Source: Desulfuromusa sp.
GTDB taxonomy: Bacteria > Desulfobacterota > Desulfuromonadia > Desulfuromonadales > Geopsychrobacteraceae
DNA: 64,000 nt
Reading direction: 5' to 3'
Assembly: GCA_021647765.1 (NCBI GenBank)
Contig: JAKIUD010000001.1
Span: 62,001 to 126,000, forward strand
Positions 18,124-27,309 of the stretch are shown piece by piece. The translations under genes were made by a program, and so were the position numbers. The notes beneath the pieces are model-generated. The model had not been told where the DNA came from and did no database searches. It saw only the letters and a list, made by a program, of their open reading frames with translations. The first letter of the stretch is position 1; each line of letters begins with the position of its first letter.

Positions 18124-18891
18124 TCAGCCCCCGTAACCATACCGTGCAATATAATAAACAACGGGGAATGCAAACAACAAACTGTCCAGGCGGTCTAAGA
18201 TTCCACCATGTCCGGGAATCATATGTCCAGAATCTTTAACCTGACAAGCGCGTTTTAATAATGATTCAAAAAGATCGCCCAATTGTCCGACGGTACCAAG
18301 CACCAGACCAATCAAGACTCCGTCGATAACACCAATGACGGGGAAAAAAGTAAATTTGACCAGCATAACCGCAAAAACTGACCCAATTAAACCACCAATA
18401 CCACCCTCAATACTCTTGTTCGGGCTGACAGCTGGATAGAGTTTCCGTTTGCCAATTTTTCTACCGATAAAATAAGCGAAGCTATCGCAACTCATAATCA
18501 CAATGAGGGTCATAAAAATCCAGCGTTGCCCATCGGGTAACATTCGTAGCGGAATCAAATGCCCCAGTAGCAGCGGCAGATAGATAAGTCCGAGAATAAT
18601 CCAACCAAGACGGTGATGAACTTCAGTGATCGGTGGTAAACGGAACAAAAACAACAGGGCAAAAATTAGCATGGCCCCAGTCAATAAAGGGAATAAAAAG
18701 ACAATATTTTCATAAAACAGGAGTGGGATGACAGCCGCTCCAATGACAGCAGCAAGCCACTGTTCCAAACGATGTTCAGATCCCAACCCCATCCGATTAA
18801 ACTCGACCAGGGTCAAAAACAGAACCAGAGTCAGAAAAACAGAAAAAACTGCAGAATTGGCAAATCCAAGCAGTAGAATCAACAAAGGCAA
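18124..18891 (-). CDS. cdsA: Phosphatidate cytidylyltransferase
   Basis: The 255-residue membrane protein makes CDP-diacylglycerol from phosphatidate and CTP, the substrate of PssA. Many hydrophobic segments are present and the family signature near the C terminus reads KDSGHMIPGHGGILDRLDSL (about 221-240), with SPNKSIEGGIGG before it. It follows uppS by 28 bases. Confidence 0.94.
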   Translation of the reverse strand: MPLLILLLGFANSAVFSVFLTLVLFLTLVEFNRMGLGSEHRLEQWLAAVIGAAVIPLLFYENIVFLFPLLTGAMLIFALLFLFRLPPITEVHHRLGWIILGLIYLPLLLGHLIPLRMLPDGQRWIFMTLIVIMSCDSFAYFIGRKIGKRKLYPAVSPNKSIEGGIGGLIGSVFAVMLVKFTFFPVIGVIDGVLIGLVLGTVGQLGDLFESLLKRACQVKDSGHMIPGHGGILDRLDSLLFAFPVVYYIARYGYGG

Positions 18892-18919
18892 AGCAATAAT
18901 GGCGGTAATAATGCGCTGT

Positions 18920-19690
18920 TTAATCGTTACTCTCCCTCATCCTTAATTGTGGCTCGACTTGATCATCAGTAAGCCCAAACCGACGTTTGCGTTGTAAATA
19001 ATCATCCAGAGCCTTCTGTAACTCCTCAGCATCAAAATCAGGCCAGAGGACATCAGTAAAGTACAACTCAGCATATGCCGCTTGCCAAAGAAAAAAGTTA
19101 CTGATCCGTATTTCACCACTGGTTCTGATCAACAAATCAGGCTCAGGAATCTCTCCAGTATCAAGAAAAGTTGAGAAAGATTTATTGTCAAGCTGATCAA
19201 TGTTCAAACGCCCCTCAAGTGCCTCCCGGGCAATCCGTTTGGCAGCACGCATGATCTCATCCCTTCCACCATAAGAGAGAGCCAATACCAAAGTCAGAGT
19301 CTGACCTTGCGCGGTCTCCCTTTCAGCATCTGTCAATGCAGCTTGAACTGGCGCCGACAGACGAGACAGATCACCTATGACCCGCAACCTGATCCCCTCA
19401 GTTAGCATTTTCAGCCGTTGTGAAGACAAAAACTGTAGTAACAGACCCATAAGTGCGTCAATTTCGGGACGCGGCCGACCCCAGTTTTCCGAACTGAAGG
19501 CAAACAGACTAAGAAACCGGATACCATGGCTAACACATTCATCAACTATTCGGGTAACGGTCTTAACCCCCTGCTGGTGTCCTGCGATCCTTGGAAGTTC
19601 ACGCTGTTTTGCCCAACGCCCGTTACCATCCATAATAATGGCAAGATGCTCAAGGGGTGGTCTTCTTGTCGTTTTTGTAAGTTTTGACAT
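18920..19690 (-). CDS. uppS: Undecaprenyl diphosphate synthase
   Basis: This 256-residue cis-prenyltransferase makes the C55 lipid carrier for peptidoglycan and O-antigen. The active-site motif is IMDGNGRWAKQR (about 19-30), with SSENWGRP and the C-terminal LIRTSGEIRISNFFLWQAAYAE stretch. The start MSKLTKTTRRPPLEHLAI is standard. It lies between the ferredoxin gene and cdsA. Confidence 0.95.
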   Translation of the reverse strand: MSKLTKTTRRPPLEHLAIIMDGNGRWAKQRELPRIAGHQQGVKTVTRIVDECVSHGIRFLSLFAFSSENWGRPRPEIDALMGLLLQFLSSQRLKMLTEGIRLRVIGDLSRLSAPVQAALTDAERETAQGQTLTLVLALSYGGRDEIMRAAKRIAREALEGRLNIDQLDNKSFSTFLDTGEIPEPDLLIRTSGEIRISNFFLWQAAYAELYFTDVLWPDFDAEELQKALDDYLQRKRRFGLTDDQVEPQLRMRESND

Positions 19691-19807
19691 TCAAAAACCT
19701 GAAAGATAAAAACTGGTTTTTAGCAAAACAAAATCGAATTTTTAAAAGTAACACAGCTACTATCGAAACAGCAAGAATCGGCCACTTTCCGTATTTCTAT
19801 AACGCAT

Positions 19808-19838
19808 AAAAAAAGGACGTCTTAAAAACGCCCCGGAG
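19808..19838 (-). terminator. Terminator after the ferredoxin gene
   Basis: On the minus strand GGGCGT..ACGTCC forms a six-pair hairpin followed by seven T. It lies about 20 bases past the ferredoxin stop and would separate it from uppS, at least in part. Confidence 0.6.
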
Positions 19839-19859
19839 GAAATCCAATTTAATTTTCGC

Positions 19860-20024
19860 TCAATCAATAATTGCCTGGAGGGGACAAACATCAACGCAGG
19901 CACGGCAGTCAGTACAATCATCCGTAATAATGTAAACATCTCCCGATTCAACAATTGCACCTACGGGGCAAGCCTCCATGCAGGTTCCGCAACCTATACA
20001 CTCTTCAATTATTTTCAGAGTCAT
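19860..20024 (-). CDS. 2[4Fe-4S] ferredoxin
   Basis: This 54-residue protein has two full clostridial-type cluster motifs, CIGCGTCMEACP (residues 9-20) and CTDCRACVDVCP (37-48). It is a small soluble electron carrier of low potential. The ATG at 20024 is preceded by GGGAGATAC, a fair ribosome site. It is easily missed because of its size. It sits between frr and uppS, but no functional tie to either is known; partner enzymes cannot be named. Confidence 0.92.
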   Translation of the reverse strand: MTLKIIEECIGCGTCMEACPVGAIVESGDVYIITDDCTDCRACVDVCPLQAIID

Positions 20025-20058
20025 TCGTATCTCCCTTTATCAACAAGCAAATTAAAGG

Positions 20059-20616
20059 TCAAATTTCCATGACTTCCTGTTCTTTATTCTGCACGATAGA
20101 ATCGATGGTACTGACAAATTCATCGGTAATCTGCTGAACATCTTTTTCACTCCGCTTGAGATCATCTTCGGTAATTTCTTTCTCTTTCTCCAACATTTTA
20201 AGAGTTTCGTTGGCATCTCGGCGTGAATTGCGCACAGAAATTTTGGCATCCTCCGACATTCGTTTAATAATTTTAACCATTTCACGACGCCGTTCTTCGG
20301 TCAAAGCCGGCACAGGTAAACGGATCAAGAGTCCGTCTGATGAAGGGGTTAAGCCAAGATCTGCCTTAAAAATTGCTTTCTCAATGTCAGGAATTAAATT
20401 TTTCTCCCACGGCTGAACTGTCATCAAACGTGCTTCCGGAACCGCTAGAGTAGCGACCTGGCTGAGTGGCGTCGGTACTCCGTAGTAGTCAACCTTGACA
20501 TCATCCAACAATGAGACACTGGCACGGCCAGTTCGAACCTTGGTCATCTCTTTTCTCAAAGACTTAATCGCCTTGCCCATTGCGGCACGAGCTTCACTCA
20601 AAACTTCATCAATCAT
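20059..20616 (-). CDS. frr: Ribosome recycling factor
   Basis: The 185-residue protein splits post-termination ribosomes together with EF-G. The start MIDEVLSEARAAMGKAIKSL is preceded by GGGAGGTGACGG, so it is preferred over a longer frame. The motif VRTGRASVSLLDDVKVDYYG (about 30-50) and the C-terminal three-helix region match the family. It overlaps pyrH by eight bases. Confidence 0.96.
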   Translation of the reverse strand: MIDEVLSEARAAMGKAIKSLRKEMTKVRTGRASVSLLDDVKVDYYGVPTPLSQVATLAVPEARLMTVQPWEKNLIPDIEKAIFKADLGLTPSSDGLLIRLPVPALTEERRREMVKIIKRMSEDAKISVRNSRRDANETLKMLEKEKEITEDDLKRSEKDVQQITDEFVSTIDSIVQNKEQEVMEI

Positions 20617-21340
20617 TCCCGTCACCTCCCTCGACAATTGTTCCAATTTTCTCACCAAGAACCACTTTTTTAATATTATCGCGATGAGTCATATCGAAAA
20701 TAATCATCGGCAGATTATTATCCATACACAGCGAAGTTGCAGTTGCATCCATAACCTGTAGTCCCTTCTGTAAAACCTCCAGATAGGTTAGTCTGGACAG
20801 TTTAACTGCATTCTTATCTTTCTTCGGATCAGAGGTATAAACACCATCTACCTTGGTTGCTTTGAGAATGACTTCAGCATTGATCTCCATGGCTCGCAAA
20901 CTAGCAGCAGTATCAGTCGTAAAGTACGGATTTCCTGTACCAGCACTAAAGATAACGACACGCCCTTTTTCCAGATGGCGCACTGCGCGACGCCGGATAT
21001 ATGGCTCAGCTATCTGTTGCATATCAATTGCCGACTGAACCCGGGTCACAACACCCTGCTTCTCCAGAGCATCCTGCATAGCCAGACTGTTCATGACGGT
21101 CGCCAACATTCCCATATAGTCAGCACTGGCACGATCCATCCCCTTGGAGGAAGCCGCCAGACCACGGAAAATATTACCACCACCAATCACCACAGCAACC
21201 TCAACCCCTAGAGCGATGACCTCTTTGATTTCAGTAGCAATTCCATTAATTACGATAGGATCGATACCATAGCCCTGCTCACCTGCCAGAGCCTCACCGC
21301 TCAATTTCAATAGAATTCGTCGGTATTTGATTGTAGTCAC
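20609..21340 (-). CDS. pyrH: Uridylate kinase
   Basis: This 243-residue UMP kinase of the amino-acid-kinase fold makes UDP. Motifs are ILLKLSGEALAG (about 9-20), VVIGGGNIFRG (about 50-60) and the UMP-site GTGNPYFTTDTAASLRA. It lies in the fixed order rpsB-tsf-pyrH-frr. Confidence 0.96.
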   Translation of the reverse strand: MTTIKYRRILLKLSGEALAGEQGYGIDPIVINGIATEIKEVIALGVEVAVVIGGGNIFRGLAASSKGMDRASADYMGMLATVMNSLAMQDALEKQGVVTRVQSAIDMQQIAEPYIRRRAVRHLEKGRVVIFSAGTGNPYFTTDTAASLRAMEINAEVILKATKVDGVYTSDPKKDKNAVKLSRLTYLEVLQKGLQVMDATATSLCMDNNLPMIIFDMTHRDNIKKVVLGEKIGTIVEGGDGND

Positions 21341-21403
21341 AAATGTCTCCTGCCGATTAGAAATAATGGTCTCACAAAAAATTCAGATGGCTAGAAATAT
21401 TGA

Positions 21404-22312
21404 TTATTTGCTCATAGCCGCAACTTCAGCAGCAAAATCATCTTCTTTTTTCTCAATTCCTTCACCAAGCTGATAGCGAACATAACTGTTCAGCTTGATA
21501 TCCGTACCAATTTCTTTTGCCAGAGCGGCAATAATCTTGCCAACTTTCTGGTCGGGGTCAATGACAAAAGCCTGCTCCATAAGACAAACCTCACCAAAAT
21601 ATTTATTGATCTGACCAGCAATGATCTTTTCAACAATATTTTCCGGTTTACCGCTATCCAGTGCTTTAACCCGCATAATTTCTTTTTCTTTTTCAACAAT
21701 TTCAGCAGGGACACTATCACGATCAAGATATTGAGGAGCTGCAGCTGCAACATGCATAGCAAGTTGTTTTCCCAACGCAGCAATCTTTTCATCGCTAGAT
21801 TCAGTTTGCAACTCTAGCAACACACCAATTTTCCCGGCACCATGAACATAAGAAGTAACAACGCCTTGACCTGCATCAATACGCGCTATTCGGCGAATTC
21901 CCATATTTTCACCGATTGTAGCAATCTGATGGGTTAGTTCTGCAGCAACAGTGCGGTCAGTTCCGGGGTAATCAGTCGCCTTAAGAGCTTCGACGTCGGT
22001 GATGTCATTAGCGAGGAGCAGATCTTTTATCCCGGTAACAAAAGCTTGAAATGCTTCATTTTTAGCAACAAAATCGGTCTCAGCATTGAGTTCAACCATA
22101 GCCCCAACGGAGCCATCAGAACCTGCCGCCACAGCACCCTCTGAGGCAATCCGCCCAGATTTCTTAGCTGCAGCAGAAAGACCTTTTTTGCGTAAAAAGT
22201 CAACTGCTTCATCCATGTTACCAGCAGTTTCAGTCAAAGCCTTTTTACAATCCATCATTCCTGCTCCGGTTTTTTTACGTAACTCAGAAACCATTGTTGC
22301 TGTAATATTCAC
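21404..22312 (-). CDS. tsf: Elongation factor Ts
   Basis: The 302-residue guanine-nucleotide exchange factor of EF-Tu begins ITATMVSELRKKTGAGMMDC and has the TDFVAKNEAF motif (about 80-90) of the core. The length is that of the two-subdomain E. coli type. It follows rpsB and precedes pyrH. Confidence 0.97.
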   Translation of the reverse strand: MNITATMVSELRKKTGAGMMDCKKALTETAGNMDEAVDFLRKKGLSAAAKKSGRIASEGAVAAGSDGSVGAMVELNAETDFVAKNEAFQAFVTGIKDLLLANDITDVEALKATDYPGTDRTVAAELTHQIATIGENMGIRRIARIDAGQGVVTSYVHGAGKIGVLLELQTESSDEKIAALGKQLAMHVAAAAPQYLDRDSVPAEIVEKEKEIMRVKALDSGKPENIVEKIIAGQINKYFGEVCLMEQAFVIDPDQKVGKIIAALAKEIGTDIKLNSYVRYQLGEGIEKKEDDFAAEVAAMSK

Positions 22313-22425
22313 GATCTTTCCTCCGTAATTATAGGCGAGATACTTTCCCGCAAAACCTTCCAGTTAAACCAAAGGCCGAGCCTAAGCCCGGCCACAGGCC
22401 TGTACATTCATCTATAAAAATATAT

Positions 22426-23220
22426 CTATTCAGCTGCAGGTTTCTTCTCTTCAGCTGCAGGTTTCGAAGTTGGGGCTGTCACAACTTCTACGGCTGGTTC
22501 ATCTTTGCCTTCGGCTACCGTCTGCTTCTTCTCCTTGCGGCGCTGATCACCTTCAACACAGGCTTCGGCCATCTTCGATGCAAACAAACGAATTGCACGG
22601 ATCGCATCATCGTTACCCGGAATAATATAATCAATATCATCTGGATCACAGTTAGTATCAACCACGGCAACGACAGGAATCCCGAGTTTATTTGCTTCTT
22701 GAACCGCAATGGCTTCTTTTTTGGGATCGATAATAAAAACTGCACCGGGCAGTTTAGTCATATGTTTAATTCCACCCAGATTTTTCTCCAGCTTTTCTCG
22801 TTGACGTTCAAGCTGTAGAGCCTCTTTTTTGGTGTACTGCTCGATAGTCCCATCAGCAACCATCGCCTCAATTTTTTTCAAACGATCAATACTGGCCTTA
22901 ATTGTCGCAAAGTTGGTCAACATCCCGCCCAACCAGCGATTATTTACAAAATACTGATCCGCTCCCAGTGATTCTTCCTTAATGGCATCCTGAGCCTGCT
23001 TCTTGGTGCCGACAAACAGAACCTTATCACCGTTAGCAACAGTATCCTGAATGAACTGATAAGCAGTTTTGAAATAGCGAACGGTTTTCTGCAGGTCGAC
23101 AATATAGATACCGTTTCGAGCCCCAAAAATATAAGGCTTCATTTTAGGGTTCCAGCGCTTGGTCTGATGACCAAAGTGGACACCAGCTTCAAGCATTTGT
23201 TTCATGGTGATTTGTGCCAT
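22426..23220 (-). CDS. rpsB: 30S ribosomal protein S2
   Basis: The 264-residue protein has the S2 start ITMKQMLEAGVHFGHQTKRW and the motif NRWLGGMLTNFATI (about 93-106). The last 25 residues form an Ala/Lys/Glu/Pro-rich tail beyond the usual core, common in this group. It is the first gene of the rpsB-tsf block and faces lptF. Confidence 0.97.
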   Translation of the reverse strand: MAQITMKQMLEAGVHFGHQTKRWNPKMKPYIFGARNGIYIVDLQKTVRYFKTAYQFIQDTVANGDKVLFVGTKKQAQDAIKEESLGADQYFVNNRWLGGMLTNFATIKASIDRLKKIEAMVADGTIEQYTKKEALQLERQREKLEKNLGGIKHMTKLPGAVFIIDPKKEAIAVQEANKLGIPVVAVVDTNCDPDDIDYIIPGNDDAIRAIRLFASKMAEACVEGDQRRKEKKQTVAEGKDEPAVEVVTAPTSKPAAEEKKPAAE

Positions 23221-23269
23221 TTTTGTTTCTCCTTCAGTTTGGTTTAGTTCCTCCGCCTCGATCCACTCC

Positions 23270-23305
23270 GGCAGGCCTCAATCTGCAATTGAGAACCATC
23301 CTGCC
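23270..23305 (-). promoter_or_regulatory. Hairpin in the rpsB leader, possible S2 control site
   Basis: In the leader between the promoter and rpsB, GGCAGG and CCTGCC enclose an inner stem CTCAAT/ATTGAG with a five-base loop. Leaders of rpsB in other bacteria bind S2 for feedback. That this hairpin does so here is inference. Confidence 0.45.
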
Positions 23306-23341
23306 TGAATCCTGGGGCGTGTGAATTGATTAACTGCGGAT

Positions 23342-23370
23342 CTATAACACTACTCAATAGAATCAGGCAA
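23342..23370 (-). promoter_or_regulatory. Promoter of rpsB-tsf
   Basis: TTGCCT (23365-23370) and TTATAG (23342-23347) on the minus strand are 17 bases apart and give a leader of about 115 nt before rpsB. Confidence 0.6.
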
Positions 23371-23474
23371 GAGAAAAACCGTGTCGGTACTCGATCAACA
23401 CCCCGTAAAACAACTTGGTTTTGGCATAAAAAGAGAGTTTACAGGATCAAGCCAGCGTACTAACATGCGCCACC

Positions 23475-24665
23475 ATGTCAAACATACGTATTCACCGATA
23501 TATTCTCAGAGAGATCAGTGTCCCGATTCTTTTGAGTTTACTGATTTTCACCTTTGTTTTGTTGATGGGAAAAATCCCGCGACTCACTGAACTTATCATT
23601 AATAAAGGAGTTCCAGCAGTAGAGATACTCCAGTTATTCAGTTATCTGCTACCGACCTTCTTCACCATCACCCTCCCCCTCTCTTTTTTACTTGGTATCC
23701 TCCTTGCCTTTGGGCGTTTTTCTGCCGACAGTGAGTTCATTGCCCTCAAAGCCTCCGGTATCAGCCTCTACTCCCTGGTAAAACCGGTATTTCTCCTGGC
23801 AATATTTTTCAGCATACTGACTGCGTGGATTACCATAAGTATTGAACCAGCCAGTAAAACTGCCTTTCGCGGCAAGCTTTTTCAAATTGCTTCCAGCAGT
23901 GCCAGCGTCAGTGTCAGACCGGGAGTATTTAATGACGAATTCAATGGAATTGTTCTCTACACCCGTGGAATGGATGAGAATCGTGGCATTATGCAGGATG
24001 TTTTTATTTCTGATGAGCGTGAAGGTAAAACCCCTGCGATTATTACTGCCAAACAAGGACGCTTCATTTCAGAACCGGGGAAATACAACCTGACCCTGAG
24101 ACTTTCAAATGGCACTATCCACAGACACCCTGACAAAGAAAAACATACGACCTATCAGATTATTAGATTCAAAAATTACGATATCAATCTTGATGTCAGT
24201 AGCCAACTTGGCGCAAATCAACGGCGCCACCGTTCACGAGGTGAACTTTCATGGACGGAATTACACAATGCCATAGACAAAGCAACGAATATCAAGACGA
24301 AATTATACTACCTGACAGAGAAACATTATCGCATCGTTATTGCATTTGCTCCTTTAGTCCTGGTTCTGATTGGTGTCCCCCTGGGATTGCAATCTCAACG
24401 CTCTGGCAAAGGTGCAGGGTTTGCCCTGGCTCTGATGGTCTTTCTGGTCTATTACGTACTCCTGAGTTTTGCTGGTACCCTTGCCGATAAGGGATTGTTG
24501 CCAGCAGCTCTTATTCTCTGGCTCCCAAATATTTGTTTTCTATTTGGCGGTGCATGGGCTCTACATAGGACTGCAGTTGAAAAGCCATTGCAACTTTTCA
24601 AATTCCCGCGACGAATTTTGCAACAATTGCAGGCTCGCCTCAACAAATCTGGAGAGGATCTATGA
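23475..24665 (+). CDS. lptF: Lipopolysaccharide export permease LptF
   Basis: The 396-residue YjgP/YjgQ-family protein has two groups of three membrane segments around a periplasmic beta-jellyroll domain (about residues 120-260). With LptG and LptB it pulls lipopolysaccharide from the inner membrane. The start MSNIRIHRYILREISVPI is typical. Its stop overlaps the lptG ATG (ATGA). It points away from rpsB. Confidence 0.9.
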   Translation: MSNIRIHRYILREISVPILLSLLIFTFVLLMGKIPRLTELIINKGVPAVEILQLFSYLLPTFFTITLPLSFLLGILLAFGRFSADSEFIALKASGISLYSLVKPVFLLAIFFSILTAWITISIEPASKTAFRGKLFQIASSSASVSVRPGVFNDEFNGIVLYTRGMDENRGIMQDVFISDEREGKTPAIITAKQGRFISEPGKYNLTLRLSNGTIHRHPDKEKHTTYQIIRFKNYDINLDVSSQLGANQRRHRSRGELSWTELHNAIDKATNIKTKLYYLTEKHYRIVIAFAPLVLVLIGVPLGLQSQRSGKGAGFALALMVFLVYYVLLSFAGTLADKGLLPAALILWLPNICFLFGGAWALHRTAVEKPLQLFKFPRRILQQLQARLNKSGEDL

Positions 24666-25744
24666 AAATCCTCAACCGGTTTTTACTCAAACATTTCATC
24701 CGGATTCTGTCGCTCTGTACCACTGCTTTTATCGGCATTTATTTGTTGATCGATTTTTTTGAAAAGGTTGACGACTTTATCGATCACAAAGCCGTCTTCT
24801 GGGATTATTTCATTTATCTGAGCAACAGTATCCCCTTTATCTTTGTTCAGATTCTCCCTCTGGCAATTTTGACAACCATGGTATTGACCCTCGGTGGGCT
24901 CAGCCGAACCAACGAAATCACGGCTATGCGCTCCTGCGGAGTCAGTCTCTGGAGAGTTGTGCAACCGTTGATGTCTCTGGCACTATTACTGTCGTTTCTG
25001 CTGTTACTCCTAAATGAATTTGCCATTCCCTGGAATACCAAACAATTGAATAATCTTCTGGAGATAAAGTTGCAGGGAAAACAAAAAGTTCAATTGACCC
25101 GGAATGAAATCTGGTATCGCAGTCACAACCAAATCATCAATATCGCCGTTGCAAACCCGCAAAAGAAGCAAGTGCAAGGAATTACAATCTTCACCTTTGA
25201 TGACCAACAGAAAATTGAAAAACGTCAGGATTCACCCCTTGCCAACTATGACCATGGAACCTGGCAAACACCAATCTTGACTGAAAGAATTTTTGACCCA
25301 GAATCTGGTGACATGATTGGGATGAAAAAGCTGCAAAACCAAACCCTTAATCTTGATCGAACTCCGGAAGATTTTTCCAGACAAGAAAACTTAAACAACG
25401 AACTGAATTTTCGTCAGCTCTCGAATATGGCAAAAAAACTCGAGCAGGAGGGCTACGATTCAACTCGTCAACAGGTCGATATGCACAACCGGATAGCCAT
25501 GCCATTCACCTGTTTGATTATGGGTTTTTTAGGGATTCCCTTTGCCCTACAAAGGGGTCGAAATAGTAATATCGCCCTTGGTATTGGGCTCAGTTTGGGA
25601 ATTGGGGTTGTCTATTTCATTATCCAATCACTAGCAACAGCCTTCGGCTACTCGAACGCGCTACCACCACTGATTTCGGCCTGGACGGCAAACTTTATCT
25701 TTCTCCTATTGGGGATATGGTTGCTCCTGAACGTGAAAGAGTGA
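24662..25744 (+). CDS. lptG: Lipopolysaccharide export permease LptG
   Basis: The 360-residue partner of LptF starts MKILNRFLLKHFIRI and has the same layout of six membrane segments with a central periplasmic domain. The N-terminal FFEKVDDFIDH just after the first segment is characteristic. It is translationally coupled to lptF and ends before a strong two-way terminator shared with ahcY. Confidence 0.92.
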   Translation: MKILNRFLLKHFIRILSLCTTAFIGIYLLIDFFEKVDDFIDHKAVFWDYFIYLSNSIPFIFVQILPLAILTTMVLTLGGLSRTNEITAMRSCGVSLWRVVQPLMSLALLLSFLLLLLNEFAIPWNTKQLNNLLEIKLQGKQKVQLTRNEIWYRSHNQIINIAVANPQKKQVQGITIFTFDDQQKIEKRQDSPLANYDHGTWQTPILTERIFDPESGDMIGMKKLQNQTLNLDRTPEDFSRQENLNNELNFRQLSNMAKKLEQEGYDSTRQQVDMHNRIAMPFTCLIMGFLGIPFALQRGRNSNIALGIGLSLGIGVVYFIIQSLATAFGYSNALPPLISAWTANFIFLLLGIWLLLNVKE

Positions 25745-25756
25745 CCCGTTTAAAAC

Positions 25757-25788
25757 AGAAAAGCCCCAAACAAGACCGGGGCTTTTCT
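25757..25788. terminator. Two-way terminator between lptG and ahcY
   Basis: AGAAAAGCCCC pairs with GGGGCTTTTCT over 11 bases, with a ten-base loop and A/T runs on both sides. It serves the convergent lptG and ahcY transcripts. Confidence 0.85.
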
Positions 25789-25798
25789 ACAGTAAGCT

Positions 25799-27238
25799 TT
25801 AATATCTATAAGTATCTGGCTTATACGGTCCTGCTGTCGGAACCCCCAGATATTTTGATTGTTCTTCTGTCAACACCGTCAATTTGGCTCCCAGCTTAGC
25901 TAAATGGAGTCTCGCCACTTTTTCGTCTAACATTTTGGGTAATACATAGACTTTATTTTCGTAATTATCCGGATTTTTGAACAACTCAATTTGTGCCATA
26001 ACCTGATTAGTAAATGAAGCGGACATGACAAAACTCGGATGACCAGTTGCACAACCCAGATTCAGTAAACGTCCTTCGGCCAACACAATAACTCCGTGCC
26101 CATCCTCAAAAATCCAACGATCAACTTGTGGTTTAATATTTTCCCTGGTGATTGAAGGGTCTCTCTCAACTGCAATCATTTCTATTTCATTATCAAAGTG
26201 ACCAATATTACCGACAATGGCATTGTTCTTCATCTGTTGCATATGCTCGAGAGTAATGACATTTTTATTTCCAGTCGTCGTCACATAAATATCGGCATAA
26301 TCGAGGACATCCTCAACCCGCTTGACTTCATAACCTTCCATCAACGCCTGTAAAGCACAGATCGGATCGATCTCAGTCACAATCACTCGGGCTCCTTGAC
26401 CCCGTAACGACTGGCAGCAACCTTTACCGACATCACCATAGCCACAAACTACAGCAACTTTCCCTGAGATCATCACATCGGTTGCCCTCATGATGCCATC
26501 AACCAGAGAATGTCGACAACCATACACATTATCAAACTTTGATTTGGTCACTGCATCATTAACGTTCATTGCCGGGAACAGCAGACTCCCATCTTCTTCC
26601 ATCTGGTAAAGGCGGTGGACTCCTGTGGTTGTCTCTTCCGTGACCCCTTTGATCGAAGCGGCCGTCTGAATCCATTTACCCGGGTTTGCAGCAATAGATT
26701 TTCCCAGCGCACTGACCAATTCGTACCAGTCCTCTGGATCTTCCTCAGAGACTTCAGGAACGGTGGATTTTTCCCATTCGTCTCCTTTCAGGACAAACAA
26801 CGTGGCATCCCCGCCATCATCGAGAATCATATTTGGATATTCTCCACCCGGCCAGGTCAATGCCTGTTCGGTACACCACCAATATTCTTCAAGAGTTTCC
26901 CCCTTCCAAGCATAAATTGGAACCCCTGCGGGGTCGACAATTGTCCCTTTCGAGCCAACAGCAATTGCCGCTGCAGCATGATCCTGGGTGGAAAAAATAT
27001 TACAGGAACACCAGCGAACCTGTGCCCCCAGCTCAATCAAAGTTTCGATCAAAACTGCGGTCTGAATTGTCATATGCAAGGAACCGGTAATCCGCGCCCC
27101 TTCAAGTGGATATTGACCGGCATATTCTTCACGCAAGGACATCAATCCAGGCATCTCCTCCTGAGCGAGCAAGATTTCTTTACGTCCCCATTCCGACAAA
27201 GAAAGGTCTCTTACTTTAAAATCCCTAAAATCTGACAC
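25799..27238 (-). CDS. ahcY: Adenosylhomocysteinase
   Basis: The 479-residue NAD-dependent enzyme cleaves S-adenosylhomocysteine to homocysteine and adenosine, recycling the product of methyl transfer. Motifs include CNIFSTQDHAAAA (about 80-92), VCGYGDVGKGCCQSLRGQGA (NAD site, about 265-284) and the C-terminal KPDTYRY end. It stands alone between convergent lptG and the glycosyltransferase gene; metK, the previous enzyme of the cycle, is 35 kb away. Confidence 0.97.
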   Translation of the reverse strand: MSDFRDFKVRDLSLSEWGRKEILLAQEEMPGLMSLREEYAGQYPLEGARITGSLHMTIQTAVLIETLIELGAQVRWCSCNIFSTQDHAAAAIAVGSKGTIVDPAGVPIYAWKGETLEEYWWCTEQALTWPGGEYPNMILDDGGDATLFVLKGDEWEKSTVPEVSEEDPEDWYELVSALGKSIAANPGKWIQTAASIKGVTEETTTGVHRLYQMEEDGSLLFPAMNVNDAVTKSKFDNVYGCRHSLVDGIMRATDVMISGKVAVVCGYGDVGKGCCQSLRGQGARVIVTEIDPICALQALMEGYEVKRVEDVLDYADIYVTTTGNKNVITLEHMQQMKNNAIVGNIGHFDNEIEMIAVERDPSITRENIKPQVDRWIFEDGHGVIVLAEGRLLNLGCATGHPSFVMSASFTNQVMAQIELFKNPDNYENKVYVLPKMLDEKVARLHLAKLGAKLTVLTEEQSKYLGVPTAGPYKPDTYRY

Positions 27239-27309
27239 TTTTTTTCTCCTTTGAAAAAATCAAAATTTACCAACTGTCTATTTAGCATAATCCCGCATTG
27301 ACAAACAAG

